This document shows positions 1 to 12,979 of a stretch of 64,000 bases of DNA, piece after piece (the first letter of the stretch is position 1; every line of letters starts with the position of its first letter). Both the position numbers and the translations under genes were made by a program. A model generated the notes under the pieces. It did not search any database. It was given only the letters and a program-made list of their open reading frames with translations, and was not told the DNA's origin. This DNA is from Maratus speciosus. Its lineage: Eukaryota; Arthropoda; Arachnida; Araneae; Salticidae. Location of the stretch: NCBI GenBank assembly GCA_963932465.1, contig OZ010792.1, positions 188,507,556 through 188,571,555 of the forward strand. The letters run 5' to 3'.

Positions 1-93
1 AATGTAAAATAAGCATTCGGAATTGCAAAGCTTACATTCTATGTGGGCAAAAGCTAATCTACTATATTATATATATATAAATATATATATATA

Positions 94-574
94 CAATATG
101 GAACCATTTATCCGGAAACCAGTTAACCGGAAAACCAGTTATCCGGAATGATATTTCTGATAGACTGATTTCAGAATCTTTGCAGAAAAAGGTGTCATAC
201 GCTGCCAGTTTGACATAGGCATTGCTTGAAACAATTGTATAATTTGATGACAACATCTAGTATTTGAAATGAAAACATATTTAGTTGTATTTTAGATGTT
301 TTAATTTTTATGCAGAGGAAACACAAGATTTTTTGTTCCTAAGGGATTCCATAAATTACCTTCTTTTAAACTCTGGTTAACTTTTGATCTTTCTTGCATT
401 GATTTTTAATCCAAGTAATCTAGTAATTTAAAATCAGAAATAATGCCACAACCACACATATTCCACAAAACTTATCAAATGGATGCTGCTTTAATGCACA
501 ACCAGTTAACCGGAAAAACCAGTTATCCGGAATACATTTGACCCCAAGCATTCCGGATAAATGGTTTTGTACTG
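94..574. mobile_element. Tigger/pogo-type MITE
   Basis: A 481-bp non-autonomous element flanked by TA. The left end reads CAATATGGAACCATTTATCC and the right end, reverse complemented, reads CAGTACAAAACCATTTATCC. Subterminal copies of gttaaccgg and gttatccgg occur near both ends. TA duplication and these ends fit the Tigger/pogo group of Tc1/mariner. There is no coding capacity. Confidence 0.75.
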
Positions 575-581
575 TAATGCA

Positions 582-1123
582 AATGGGAATTTTATTCCGA
601 ATGCATACTACAACTCACATTTTGCTAAACTGATTTTTATGGAACTTACATAGCCAGTTAAATAATAATGGAGAAAAGTTTTGGTTTACAATACATTTGC
701 ACTATGTTATTTAGTTATAAAGTTATGGAAGAAAGATCAATAATTAGACCATCCAGAATATGAATGGGAATTTAATTACAAATGCTTATAAATCACATTC
801 TACTCAACAGGCTAGGCTTTTATGAGGCTTAATTGTCAGATAGGTAATCATTGTTGGAAAATTTTAGTGTATAATTATAATACTGCATCATTCTATATTG
901 CTTAGTTATAGGGTTATGGGAGAAAGATCTATAATTAGGCCAACCAGGATATGAATGGGAATTTCATTCTAAACGCTTGTAACTCACGTTATGCTAAATT
1001 GATATTTATGGAACTTATATTGTCAGTTAGGAGATTTTTTGGAGAAGATTTTAGTATATAATACATTGTACTACATTGCCAAGTTATAGAGGTATGGAAG
1101 AAAGTTCTATAATTAGGTGAATC
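582..1123. repeat. Three degenerate tandem copies of about 185 bp
   Basis: Units start at 582, 763 and 954, each with aatgggaatt, followed by a conserved sequence ending near gaaagatctataattagg. Spacings are 181 and 191 bp. The copies have diverged clearly, so the array is old. No coding potential. Confidence 0.7.
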
Positions 1124-2818
1124 TGAGTATTAAAGATTAGCTTTTTAAAAAGTTCTATAGAGCAGATTTTGATAGAAGTTGCACTATTAGCTATATAAAT
1201 TAGTGTTCCCGTTATGTGTTTTTCGAAGGGCGCCGCGCCCTGCCCTTTTTTATTTAAGTGTTCATGCACCCTGCCCCATTTTGCATAAGCAACGATGCAC
1301 CCTGCCCTTTTTATAAGTGAAAAATACACCCTGCCCATTTCTCAAAACCTGTACTTTGCATCCCGTAATTTCTTGAAAAAAAAAAATGCCTTACTTTTCT
1401 TTCCTTTATGGAAAAAAACACGTGGATGCTTGAAAAACAAGTGATTCACTTGTCAGGTCACGACAGGAGACGACAATCGGACCCTCCCCACGTATAGCTA
1501 GAACAGGTGCAAGAACCATTCATTGTGTATTCAAGATTTCAAAATTCCGCACTGCGTTCTGTTCTGTATCCCCACATTCCAATGCGCCTGCATTTGCAGT
1601 TTAAAAATCGCTCCACTAGTTCACGTCGTTGTTAAATACAATTCATCTAAATATGCTTTCATCAAATCATAAGAAGAAATTACTGGAAGATGCAAGAAAA
1701 AAAGAAGGAAAATCATGCAAAAAATTAGCGGATATGTTCATAGTAAAAGTATTATTTTTGTTCAGTTTTATTTTATTTAAATATTTGTATTGAAATTTAT
1801 TTACAACAAAATTGAAAATAGGCACAACTAGCTTAACTTTTATTGCATTATATTTACAAATCATGATTTTGATGTAGACTAAAAAAAAAAATAATCATAA
1901 ATTCTTTAAACACAGAAAAGTACATTATCAGATGCAAGCTGATAACGGCCGCCGCATTTCTGTCATCTGAACAACTAAACTGTAAATGTCATCTTTTTAT
2001 TGGTGTAACCTTAACAGTGGGGATTTTTTTAGAGGGTTCTAATTTTCAGAAAACTTATTATATTTAAATAGAAATTTGGCAAGTGGCCTAATTTATTATT
2101 ATTTGAACTCTCTGAAAATTTGAACGCAATCGGATAATCAACAAAAGATATATAAATATTAATAGTATGGAAAAGAAAATGTTAGCTTTCCGTTCTTTAT
2201 GAATTATTATTTCTGCTCGCAGATGACGTTGTTTTTTCTCGACTCAATAATGCGGAACTTTGATACATTCACAGTCAATGTATCTCAGAAAAAAAATTGT
2301 CAATCTCGCCAATCGGTAATTAAAAATAGTGGGATCATCAATTGGTCATTGAAAAGAATTGCAAGAAAATTTGTTAATTTCGCCAAATGGTAATTAAAAA
2401 TAGTGGGATTCATCAATTAGTCATTGAAAAAAATTGCAAATTTTGTTAATCGGTTGCTGATAAAAATCGCGAGTATAGTAAATCAAGTGTCCCCCCTTCC
2501 CCTCCAAAAAATGCTAATTTCGTCAATTTGTCGCTTAAAAGATTCGACATTTAGTTCTTCATTAATCGGGTGCGAAAAAGTAAAAAGTCGCAAATTTCGT
2601 CAATGTATCTCTGAAAAACACCAATCGGTCGATGGGAAAAAAAAAATCATTTTATTTAAACTTATTACAAAAAATATGTAAATGCTATAAAGGAAGATGA
2701 TGATTCAGAAAATAATTGTAAAAATTATGTTGGACCCTTCGAAATAGCATGTTGGACCTTCGGATGCCGGATTACAAGATGTTTACTGTACTACTGACTA
2801 CTTATAACTTACATTTTG
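1124..2818. other. Intergenic or intronic sequence with short repeats
   Basis: No gene recognised. Bases 1225-1345 contain four irregular copies of caccctgccc. Bases 2306-2450 contain two copies of a 75-bp unit beginning tcgccaatcggtaattaaaa. A Tigger-like right end (cggattacaagatgtttactgta) stops near 2791 with no matching left end. Given the AIMP2 exons to the right, this could lie in an AIMP2 intron or beyond its 3' end. Confidence 0.4.
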
Positions 2819-2826
2819 TTTAGCAC

Positions 2827-4551
2827 CAGGGTTGGGTTTAAGCCGTCAAAAACCAGTTTTTGACGTGACATAGGTTTAAACCGCGTTTTAAGCGGTTTTA
2901 ACCGTCAAAAACACCAATATTTAAATATGGTCAGGACAACAACAACAAAAAAATGCTGTTATAGCAAGATACAACATTGCTTTTATTTAATGATTGTGCA
3001 CTTTAGTTTTAGCATTTATTTTACTGTAATCAAATATTAAATTATAATTTATTTCTTTGTTTATGACTAAATTGCCAATTTTTTTATATGTATTTTATTG
3101 TGGCTTTTCAGCATACTTGGTTGCAATTCTTATTTAAAAAACAATATATATATATATATATAGACAAACGTTTTGTAATAATAAGCCATTATAACAAACG
3201 AAATCAATCATGATAGTTTAATATAATATTGAAAAAACTGGAATATAATAACTATTAATTAAAAAACAATTTTTAAAGAAATTCCTTAATGGTGTCCATT
3301 ACTGGCACATCTGCCCTATATACAGTCTTTAACAGAAATATTTTCTCTGCAGCATTTTCTTTTACAAACGCAGAACAATAAAAATAACATTTATTTTACA
3401 AATGAGAAAAGAATGAAATGTTAGGATAAAATGATAAAATATGATATTTTAATCCTTTTATCCCAATATTAATTTTTGTTAGTGACTGATAATCACCTCT
3501 TACTGATGAAATTATCTTATTTGTGGAATTTCTCCTAAAATTAGGGACAAATGAAAAATTCGGCATACCAGTAAGAAAAAGAAAAATGCTTAACTTAGTT
3601 TGAAACCTGTTCCAAAAGTGAAAGTATCCTAATAACAAAAATAACTGCAAGCAAAATCGAAAATTTAAAAATCGGTCTTTGTAGAGATCGATATTAGTTA
3701 TCCAATGCAAAAAACATTTAAAAATATTGAAATATTAAACAAAATTTCTATCATAAAATTGACGTTATTGAGTGGGGTTTTCATTTCTACTTTGAAAAAA
3801 ATCATTTAAAAGTATGAAATTTCGAACAAGATATTAAAAAAAAAAAAATTTCTCCTGTAGGATTAACATTAGCAGGCGGGTGTTTTAACTTGAACTTTGG
3901 TGAAGGTAGCTCCTTAAACAACCCCATCCATAAGAACATAATAGGGGGAAAGCAAGAAAAATTGGTTTTGTTACAATAGCAATACTGTTTTGTACTGGAA
4001 GGGAATCTGAATTTGCTCTATCTTAAGGAAAGTAAATACCCTCATTAGATACCAATTGTGATAGATTACTCTGTGCTTCTAGCCATGAAAAAATCTAAAC
4101 AATTTATTTATCTCTGCAAAATTTAGATTAAACCTATCTAGTTTTAATGATTACAAATAATTAAGGATTTATTAACTGTTCATCTTAAAAGCATACATTA
4201 ATGATAAACTAAATCATTAAATAACAGTTAGGTAATTTTTATTCACAAATAATAATAAAAAAAATCATGCAACAATCAATTTGCAGTTTACCATATCCTA
4301 TGCAAATAGGTTTCAAGAATGTATTTCTGCAGTTTATACCCCACAGTTTTAATGTATTTATGCAGTTTTACTTAGAATTTATTGTTTAAAGCCCATCTAA
4401 CTCTGCTAAATAATTCTTTTGGTATGATTTTTATTAAAACTAGGTTTTTGACACTTTTGGACATTTTTGACAGAAAGGTTTTTGACACGACGGTTTTAAC
4501 CATGGTTAAAATCGGTTTAAACCGTCACATGTCAAAAACTTGCCAACCCTG
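2827..4551. mobile_element. hAT element, non-autonomous, TSD TTTAGCAC
   Basis: A 1725-bp element begins CAGGGTTGGG and ends GCCAACCCTG. It is flanked by the perfect 8-bp direct repeat TTTAGCAC (2819-2826 and 4552-4559). Just inside both ends are multiple gtttaaaccgtcaaaaac-type subterminal motifs. It has no transposase and contains a fragment of the GGTGTCCATTACTGG-ended repeat near 3190-3310. Eight-bp duplications and CAGGG ends are typical of hAT. Confidence 0.88.
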
Positions 4552-4559
4552 TTTAGCAC

Positions 4560-5849
4560 GCATCTTTTTCTGTTCTAATTTTATTGGAATTTCGGGTAAT
4601 CCGAATTTTTTGTATTCCGAACAGGTACCGGTCCCAATTAGTTCGGATTAGCGGGGTTCTACTGTATTACATATAGTGTGATAAGCGATTGCTGTCTAAT
4701 AACCTTCCCCAAGCTTTCGTGTCCGGAAATTACGGCGTCCAATTAATATTTTCTGAAAGACTTTTTCTCTTTATCAAAAAATAAAAGCGCTATTCGATTT
4801 TCATAACTTCTGACTAAGAGAACTTGCTAATTTCATGCATCTAAGATTAAAATGATTTCATGAATGTATCGGAAAGTATTTGCTTTCGACGTAAATACTT
4901 ATTTAACAAAAAATCAGGATTTTAATTCTAATTCATTAAAAGTTTTGAAAAGTATAGCCTTGGTGGCAAGTTTAAAAAATTCACCATAACACCATGCTAA
5001 CATTTACAGAACCAGTAATTTGCAGGATTAAATATAAATTTCTTAAGCATTAGAAGATATTTTAAGATTTTTTTCTACTTTTATTTCGCCCAACCCTTTC
5101 TTTTCTGTAATTTTCTTTAAAAATTAATTTCTAATGAAAACAAAAACTTCTAGCTCCCGTCCGTCGTCTTATCTGTAAGAAACCTCATGACCTATTTTTT
5201 CTCTCTCTCTCTGGACTGTGCCGAGATAAAGGCCATAAATACATGACTCATGTAAACTAAGCGAGAGGATTCACATGCGGGGTCATAGGTTGTTTTCTTA
5301 GGTTGTCTTTCTTTTTCTTTTATTGCTTTAGGTTGTTGCAATCTCAAATGAATAAAATAATTACAGTTAGGAAAAAATTCTTTTAAAATATGTTTGCAAT
5401 TCATTAAAATGTACTTACAAGTTCTATTTGATTAAAGTACTTCAGACAACTATTTAAATTTTCAAGCCGAGGGGGAGGGAGGATGCAGTAAAGATTTGTT
5501 TTGGGTCAGGACCAGATTTTTTCCGAATCTGACCCGGGGCAGGCGGACGCTAATTTTTTTTTCGCTGCAGATCGGGTTTACTTTAAATGCTTTGGGTTTG
5601 GTTTTAACTGTTTCCGGACTGGATTTTTCAAAAAGTCTTGAATAGAATCTCGGGAAAATGCGAATTTCTTCAAAAAGCTGCGGAAAAGACCCGATTTTCG
5701 TCAAAACCCCGTGGGAAAGACGCGATTTTCGTAAAAGCACTTCTGAAAAAAAAAAAAACTAAAATTTCGTCAAAGAGCTGCAGAAAAGATGATAAATCTT
5801 TAAAAACTTCATGACCAAATGGGCATGCAAAGAAATTTGTTGTTTATTT
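4560..5849. other. No gene recognised; solo Tigger end and degenerate 31-bp-type repeats
   Basis: A Tigger-like right terminus (gattagcggggttctactgta) ends at 4664 without a visible partner. Bases 5640-5800 hold a few degenerate units resembling the gcgaatttcgtcaaaag minisatellite found at 55390-56790. The rest is AT-rich without splice-bounded open frames that I recognise. Confidence 0.4.
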
Positions 5850-5857
5850 CCTCAATC

Positions 5858-6200
5858 TAAAGGTCAAAATTAGCACTAGCCACTGGCCACAGGGCCAGTA
5901 AATGAGAAAAAGTGGCTAGTGAAAAATTGTCTATCAGTGGCCACCTTCCGGCCACTTTTTTACAAGGAGATAATAAAATTTTCTTGAATTTCATCAAGGA
6001 TTCTACTTTTTTTGCTTCCAATATAACATATATTAACATATTTATTTGGGCTATTCAGTTTTAGATTAATACTTATAGAAATTTTACTGTTTAGTATTTT
6101 TAAATAAAAAAGTGGCCACTAGTTTAAGGAAAGTGGCCACTTAAAAAACTAGTCCTACCGGCCAGTGGCCGCTAATGAAATTTCCCAGTTTTGACCTATA
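5858..6200. mobile_element. hAT MITE, TSD CCTCAATC
   Basis: This 343-bp element is flanked by CCTCAATC at 5850-5857 and 6201-6208. Its ends are TAAAGGTCAAAA and, reverse complemented, TATAGGTCAAAA. Inside, ggccagtggccgctaat-like motifs are inverted at the two sides. A short non-autonomous element with no coding capacity. Confidence 0.85.
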
Positions 6201-6208
6201 CCTCAATC

Positions 6209-6990
6209 CTTTGACAAAATTAGTGCCTTACTGTAATCGCTCTTTGAATTTTTTGGGTTTTTTTTTTTTTTTTTTTTTTTTTTTAATCATTTGACAGATT
6301 TTGCGATTTTGATAAATTTTGCGTCATTTTTTACCCCAGATGTTTCCATGACTTTTTAGAAAAAATGTAAATTCTCTATCTTTTTCTATATATTTAAAAA
6401 ATCCCCTGACTTTCCATGATGCTGGAAGCTGGAAACCTTATAAATATAGTACAATTCCAATTCACCTTGATACTGCACTGAAAATAATACAGCTGAAGGC
6501 ACGGAATGTACCTTTTTAAAATTCTCCACTCAAAAAGTGTTCTTTTGCTTGACAAAAAGTGCCCCTTTTCTTGACAAAAAAGTGCCCCTTTTCTTGACAA
6601 AAAAGTGCCCTTTTCAGTAAATATGCCCTGCCCCTTTTCAAAAGAAATGTGAACACTATATAAATTATGCAAAAAAATAAAATAAAAAAGGTAAAAAAAA
6701 TATACATTAAATTGGCAATCTTAACAGTGAAACTTACATTCTATGTCAGTGGGGCCGAATGCAAAATCTAGTACTGAATAAAATTATGTATATAACAAGC
6801 ATTTTTTGTGTTACATATAAACTAAAAAAATACACACTTATTTTAAGTGAGAAGCTTTTTACTTGTATACATCCTTTAAAATAATTTACATGATTCTACA
6901 CCTTACGCTAAACCTGTTTTGCTCAAATGGTCGAGATCCATGCCTTTTAAGTGTATAGAATTTGAAGTCAAGGTTTCTTTAATACAGTTT
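6209..6990. repeat. Non-coding stretch with 26-bp tandem repeat
   Basis: A T tract lies at about 6258-6283. Bases 6540-6625 carry three copies of a unit of about 26 bp (ttgacaaaaaagtgcccctt), followed by atgccctgcccctttt, which resembles the caccctgccc repeats at 1225-1345. No gene recognised. Confidence 0.5.
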
Positions 6991-6991
6991 G

Positions 6992-8806
6992 CAGAGCTGC
7001 CAACCTTAACAAAAGAAAAAAATCAGGAGATTTTCTGCAGTTTAAAACAAGAAAAAGTGAGATTTTAAACGAATTTAGTGTTAATTAATGTTAGTTTTCA
7101 CAAATTTCATTAAAATTGGTTGTAATAATTCAAATATTAGCGAGGGCAATTTATGAATCATAGGTGCTTTTCCTTGAAGAATCAAATTAAATTTATCAAA
7201 GGCTGGTGAGACGTATACTAAAACAAACTGTATGCTTTATTTATATCTGATGTTAATAGATAAAAAAGTCTTTTTTCAGATGACAAAACCGAACATTTAT
7301 CTTCAAAAGGATCAGATTTGTGAATTTTTATTTTTTTTAGGTTCTTCTGTAGTTGTATCATTTCTCATAGCATTCTGTTTTCGTTTGAGAGAATTTGTCA
7401 ATTTCATTCTTAAAAAATTCAATCAGTGGTTCCTATAAATGTATAATATCCTCTGGAATCATTTTGATGTTGACAGCCATCGAGTAGATACACGTTTTAG
7501 TAACTCTTTTACATCATCATTGTACAGATCTTGAAATTTTTCAAGTTGCTCTATTCTTTTTGAGATTTTTTTTAGTGGACTTAGTGGATTTAGACTAGTG
7601 CCAAACTGGATGCACCTTTCTCCACAGCTAAATTTAGAGGATGGCACATGCATCTCACACTTATTAAAATTGGTTGATGCTATTTTAACAATTGTACAAC
7701 ACCTGCTGTGTGTTTTTCCCACCATCACTGAAGCATTATCTGATGCAAATGCAAAGCAGTTCAATAATGATGCATTCAGCTGGTTCAGTTTGTTGAATAC
7801 TAGGAGATTGGAAATGTTCACAGCAGTTGAGTTTACTTTCAATATAGGAATTGCTAATAAAATATTTTCTATCTGTAGGTTCTTATTACTGAATTATTAG
7901 TGTTATGACAATTAGATATAGCTGTCATCCTGAGTCATTGCTACCATCTGTAGAAAGATCGATTCTGCAAAGTTGCTATTAATCCAATCTGACTCGTTGA
8001 CGTCATTTCTGGAACTATTGCACTTGTTTTCGTGTGAGCACAACTATAATTTTTAGCGATTTCATGTTTCGAAATATTTTTTGCAACAAGGATCTAATAT
8101 GATCAGCACAGTTCAAAGGTAAATTATGTTCTGCCAGAATTGCTGCACACTAACATTTTGCTCTGGTTATTTCATTTTTGCTTAACAGAAAATTGTTCAT
8201 CTTCTTCTTCTTCTGATTTTTAACAATTACTTCCACATTATTAATATCCTTTTTCTGATACTGTTCAGTAGTATTGTTACCGCCATGACCAATACTAATG
8301 TCCACTGCACAATCCACATAAAATAAATAATTTATACTTTTATTTAATGGTGTAATTAACGTATATTCAATAGAATAGTCTACTTTGAAGGCTTGTAGAT
8401 ACCTTTTCTTCTCAATTTCCTCTGATATTGTGAAAAAAAATTACATTAATTGAAATTAAAACAAGGAAATGTCACTACAGCGTACACAAGATCAAAATAC
8501 AAACGCTGCAAAGCTCGCTTGCGTCTGTAAACTGAGCTGCACTCGCTCAGAGTGAACAGCGGATGCGTCTTTCCATGTTTTGTACCCAACCCATCAATTC
8601 AAATTTCAAGTAAGCTAGTGAACCAAGTAATGCTGTGGTGCCATCTATTGAGATTGATAAGAACAATTCTCTTTCTTTCAGAAGTATGTTTCTACAAATT
8701 TTAAAATATGAGTGAAAAACAAGAGAAATTCATACTTAAATGTAAAAACGGAAGATTGGGCTAAAAAATGTGTCTCCTGTGAAAAATGGGAAAGTTGGCA
8801 GCTCTG
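6992..8806 (-). mobile_element. hAT element with decayed transposase
   Basis: The ends are CAGAGCTGCCAACC and GTTGGCAGCTCTG, flanked by imperfect 8-bp repeats (CAGTTTGC and GGGTTTGC). The interior holds minus-strand transposase remnants (see 7459-8430). Ends, duplication length and protein agree on hAT; age is shown by frameshifts and stops. Confidence 0.75.
7459..8430 (-). pseudogene. hAT transposase remnant
   Basis: Read on the minus strand, the N-terminal part (about 8430-8100) gives a KRYLQAF start, a DISIGHGGNN zinc-finger-like motif and then CAAILAEHNLPLNCADH, followed after a frameshift by EIAKNYSCAHTKTSAIVPE. The middle part (7842-7459) gives CFAFASDNASVMVG and later KFQDLYNDDVKELL followed by STRWLS. 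These are the usual landmarks of SCAND3/ZBED5-like hAT transposases (DNAxxM with its catalytic Asp, TRWLS). The segment between is shortened compared with the family, and the C-terminal dimerisation domain is absent. It is a broken gene, not expressed protein. Confidence 0.8.
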
Positions 8807-8942
8807 GGTTTGCTATGCTCTCATTTTCTGAACAAATGTACATTAAACATTTCAAAAGATTTTTCTAATTTTTTTTTTTTAATCTATGGTACATTCTAAC
8901 AATATTTCTAATTTTATTCTACAAAGGTTTGCTTGAATTTAA

Positions 8943-9158
8943 TTAATTAATACTGGAAATATAACTAACCCAAAATTCTCTCTGACATTTTCGACATACT
9001 CTCCTAGCTTCTGACTTAGCCTGTTTAAAGGCAATATAGTTTTCTGTAGTAGGATATCTTCGAAAGATATCCCATCGCTTTTGTCGTTTCTTTTTAGCCA
9101 TTTGACATTCATCATTCCACCAAGGCTTCCTATTATTTCTAGGAATGGAACATGATGA
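8943..9158 (-). pseudogene. LINE fragment (Jockey-like endonuclease-RT linker)
   Basis: An uninterrupted 71-codon frame contains RKPWWNDECQMA, IFRRYPTTENYIAFK and CRKCQREFWVSYIS. The PWWN(D/E)EC motif followed by a basic helix marks the linker between endonuclease and reverse transcriptase in Jockey/CR1-like non-LTR retrotransposons. Neither the endonuclease nor the RT palm is present. The fragment starts exactly after a good splice acceptor (tttttttatag) and contains a donor-like gttagt at 8969, so exonisation is possible but unproven. It looks younger than the surrounding repeats because it has no stops. Confidence 0.8.
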
Positions 9159-9591
9159 CTATAAAAAAAGTATGAGAAGAACTTCAAAAAGATAGTACAG
9201 CAAATCACGTGCTTAAATGAAAGTACATAAGCTAGGTACCAACAGTAAGTAACAATTATGGAAATAAAACCTAAAATCAAATATTTCAACTATGTTGTTT
9301 TCTGATAGAATATGAATGAAAAAGATATAATAACTGATTCCCTTGAAGTTTTTTAATTTATACAATTTTCAACAAATTTGAAATTCATGAAAAAAAAATC
9401 TATGTAATAACATAGTTTCCAATGTGCTGATTTTCACAATAAAACATTTGCTAAAAATAAGCACAATTATTCAAAATTCACACAGCAACATAACTTTAAG
9501 CAGGAAGATTTAAAACCTTTCGTAAAACACTTTGTAATTTAACTTTTAAAAATAACTATTTTTTATAAGTTAGTTCATAGACAATTTAGTA

Positions 9592-10364
9592 CAGTAGACT
9601 CCCTTAAATCCGCGACCCTAAAATCCGCGAACGCCTAAAATCCGCGCATTTTTTCAAATGTAAACAATGAAATTTACAGTTAAGTTGCAGGAACAAAATT
9701 CAAGATGGTGCCAAAATCGGCGACTACCGCAATGTTTTTTTTTACTAAATTTTTTGTTAATCATTCTCTTTTGGCTATTACAGCTGATTTATTACTAAAT
9801 AAATTTACATTACTTTTGATTTTGATATAAATTAGCATATCTATATCAAAAATTCCAGGGTTCGAAATGGAAAAATCCATGAACCGAAACGCTATTTTAA
9901 AATTATTGTTCGCGGAATTTTTTTTTAAATTATAGACAAATTTATTTCTAAACATACAAAGCAGTATAAGAAAAGCATTCAGGACTCTAAATAACAATGA
10001 AAAAAGTTACAGTGAGCGCAATAAGCTATATATACTGATAATAGCATTAACACTGTTCTCCTTGATATCACTAGATGGCAGCATAGGACTTTTGGAATCG
10101 AATTGAATCGATTTCATTCGTAATATTTTTATTTTACATAATTATTTTAATAATTACTTACTTTTAAACTAATAAATTATTTTAATATTTTAATTATTTT
10201 AATGTTTCACTTTATTATAAGCATTCATTATAATTTCCCTTGCTTAACTACCAATCAAATTAATGTTTCAAAAATGTAAACAAATCAATGACCAGAAATC
10301 CGCAAAATTCTAAAATCTGCACAACCTCTGGTCCCAAGCTGTGCGGATTTGAGGGAGTCTACTG
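9592..10364. mobile_element. Tigger/pogo-type element, TA-flanked
   Basis: A 773-bp element with ends CAGTAGACTCCCTTAAATCC and, reverse complemented, CAGTAGACTCCCTCAAATCC, flanked by TA. Near the left end aaatccgcg is repeated three times (ccctaaaatccgcgaacg and so on). Non-autonomous; no transposase frame. Confidence 0.9.
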
Positions 10365-10366
10365 TA

Positions 10367-11469
10367 GTACAATATTCAAATGAAACACCTGTTGGATATT
10401 TTTTTTAACCTTTTGTAAAAAATGTTGGTACTTATCTTGGGCTGGAAGCAACTGTGAAAAAACGTATGTTATCAAATACAATAAAAAACTACATATTTTA
10501 TGTATGAGTAGAAATAGGGGAATGTAATGATTCAGGGCTGCCGAAACGAAAGTAAAGTGGTGCGTAGCTTAAGCCAAAAATTAATAACACTTCCAGTATA
10601 TTTTTAGAGGCTTATTCTAAGTCATGTAATACAAGAAAAATAAAATATGGAAAATCTTGCCTTCGCCTTGTGCTATAATATCCTGGTCTACCTTGTAACT
10701 GGTGCCAAACATGTGGTCGACATATTTTTATCATAATTATTTTTAACGTTTACCTATGTTATCAAATACAAAGATAATTTGTATTTTAAAATTAAGTTTA
10801 AATAGAGTTATTATGAAAAATCAAGGGCTGCAGCTAGACCTTCGACAGAACCATTTATAAAGTGTGCATTCAAATCATTTTGCATTGATTTCATCAAAGA
10901 AATCTATGTCATTCAGAAAGTTTTGCATCACTTTCTTAATTTAATACCATGGAAGATGTGCAATGCTTGTAGAAATCTTATGCTGAACATAAAATTCCAA
11001 GTGTTCACACTTTAGTTTCTGAAAATTAAGCATGTTAACACACTTTTAAAATGTTTCATTAGAAAATGAGTTTTTTTTTATCTTTACCATGAACAAAACA
11101 CTTGCATTTTTATTAATTCGTTCAGAAAATATAGAAAAATTTCATTTACCTCATGCTTTTCTACAGCAACGCAGATGATTTTAAAATTTTACCATTCATT
11201 GAAAAGCAAATGACGCATTGCGATTTAATTGATTTAAATGTTAAATTATGGATGCAATATTTCCCAATAGTGGGGGGTGGAGGGGGTAAATTACTCTGAT
11301 TAGTTTCAAATTTAGTCAATACATATGTCAGACATTCTAAATTATCTGTATATTTTTTGATAGAATTTTGTGCATCTGTTCAAAAAATATGAAGCATTTT
11401 AATTATTCAATTTTTTCCCTGTTACTTCACCAGTTGTCTAGCAACCAACCCTTTTCTCATTGTGGAATT
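10367..11469. other. No gene recognised
   Basis: AT-rich sequence. On the minus strand around 11030-10850 a short frame with two stops has protein-like composition (LEFYVQHKISTSIAHLPWY), but I cannot assign it to a family. It could be a decayed transposase. Nothing else is seen. Confidence 0.3.
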
Positions 11470-11477
11470 GTGTTCAG

Positions 11478-12979
11478 CAAGGTTGGTAAAAAAGCCGGTT
11501 TTTTTTTTTTTTTTGGTTTAAACCAGGTTTTTTTGGTTTAAACCATTTTTTTTTTTTTTTAAAGATACTTTCCTATTACATATACATGCATATTTATTGA
11601 TAAAAATAAACATTGTTGGATATATAAGTAATATAACTTCTTTTAAAAATAATTTAAATTGAATAATTGCAATCAATTATGTAGAAAATTGAAATCATTT
11701 AAAAGTTAAACATCTTTAGTAAAAGCTATGTCTTATGGTCCATGAATAAAATGTTCTACATAGTGAAACATTGATACCTTGAAAATCTTAATAAACAATC
11801 TTTTGATTACTAGTACTATAAATAAATATATGGTGTAGTTTCATAAATATAATATACTTTCCAATGGCTATTCAAAATAATTTCTTTGAAATATTTGCAA
11901 TCTGAGATATCTGATTTTTCTGTTAGAATACTACATGAACAATTATTATCTTTTATTGAAAGTAAAGCTTTTTATAAAGAATTCCTGGAATGATTTAAAT
12001 TTAGCAGTAGAGTCTTTACACGTTTCAAGAAGTATTGTCATTTGATACTTCTCAGAAACTGCCAGGTAAAAAAAAAAAAAAAAAAAAAAGGCGACAGTAA
12101 AATAAACAGAAATACCTATTTACCAGCTTTTTAGACTACTGAAAACATTGATCTTAAAATGGAAAGTAGATTTACAAAACTTGTCAATCTTAAAAAAATT
12201 CAGAAGATATGTGTCGTATACCCTCCACTACCCAGGTTAAAAATAGAAATTATTTATATCCAATAATTTGAAACACTTAAATTACAGAATTGAGAAAATA
12301 TTTTGTTAGATTTTTTCTAAAAAACCAGTTGATTAACCAATTGATTTAAACCATGCCAACCCTGCTGGTAACAGAATAAAATCATAATGCAAAACCGCAA
12401 TCCCAATGTAGGAATGTAAGTAAAACAAAGGCTTACTAAACCCAATAGCCATGATACAACAAAGAAAACTCACAGCCAATCATTCATTAGCAAACAGAAC
12501 AGAGAATAACCAATGGAGAGAATTACTTATGATTATGTCCTCATTGAGGCCTAATGTAATCCTTAGTAAATCTTAACTAACAACTTAATCAAGCAATCTA
12601 AGTAGCAAAAGTGTATTTTTAGCTCAAATCTGCCATTTTGGCTATTTTTAAAAATAAAAGGCTTGAAAGAGAAGAAGAAAGAAAACTAACTACTTTTTTT
12701 TCCCCAGCTAATTTTAGAAAAATTAGTATGCCATGTAGATTTAAAGCTTATAAGAAAAGCTTGATTGGCTAAAAATGTTTGTCACTTTACAAGTTTATTA
12801 ATTCATCATTTTTCTAAAGTTTTGATTGTAGCTTCTGCATAACTTGGATTTTGCATTTTTCAATAATGTGTAAAATAAATGAAAGCATTAGAGAAAAAGT
12901 GAAAAAAACCAGATGAAAAAAAAAACAGCATGGTTTAAAAAAAAAAAAAAAACCATTTTGTTTAAACCAAACAAGCCTG
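11478..12979. mobile_element. hAT element, TSD GTGTTCAG
   Basis: A 1.5-kb element begins CAAGGTTGG and ends CAAGCCTG; the 8-bp GTGTTCAG flanks it at 11470-11477 and 12980-12987. Long T/A runs with ggtttaaacc motifs sit next to both ends. At 12345-12364 an internal terminus-like sequence (ccatgccaaccctg) abuts ctggtaacag. The same junction occurs in the reverse-oriented copy at 49212-51645, so the internal structure predates both insertions. No coding capacity. Confidence 0.82.

Noticed and set aside
10850..11040. Protein-like frame on the minus strand
   Set aside because: Two in-frame stops and no recognisable family; left as unassigned.
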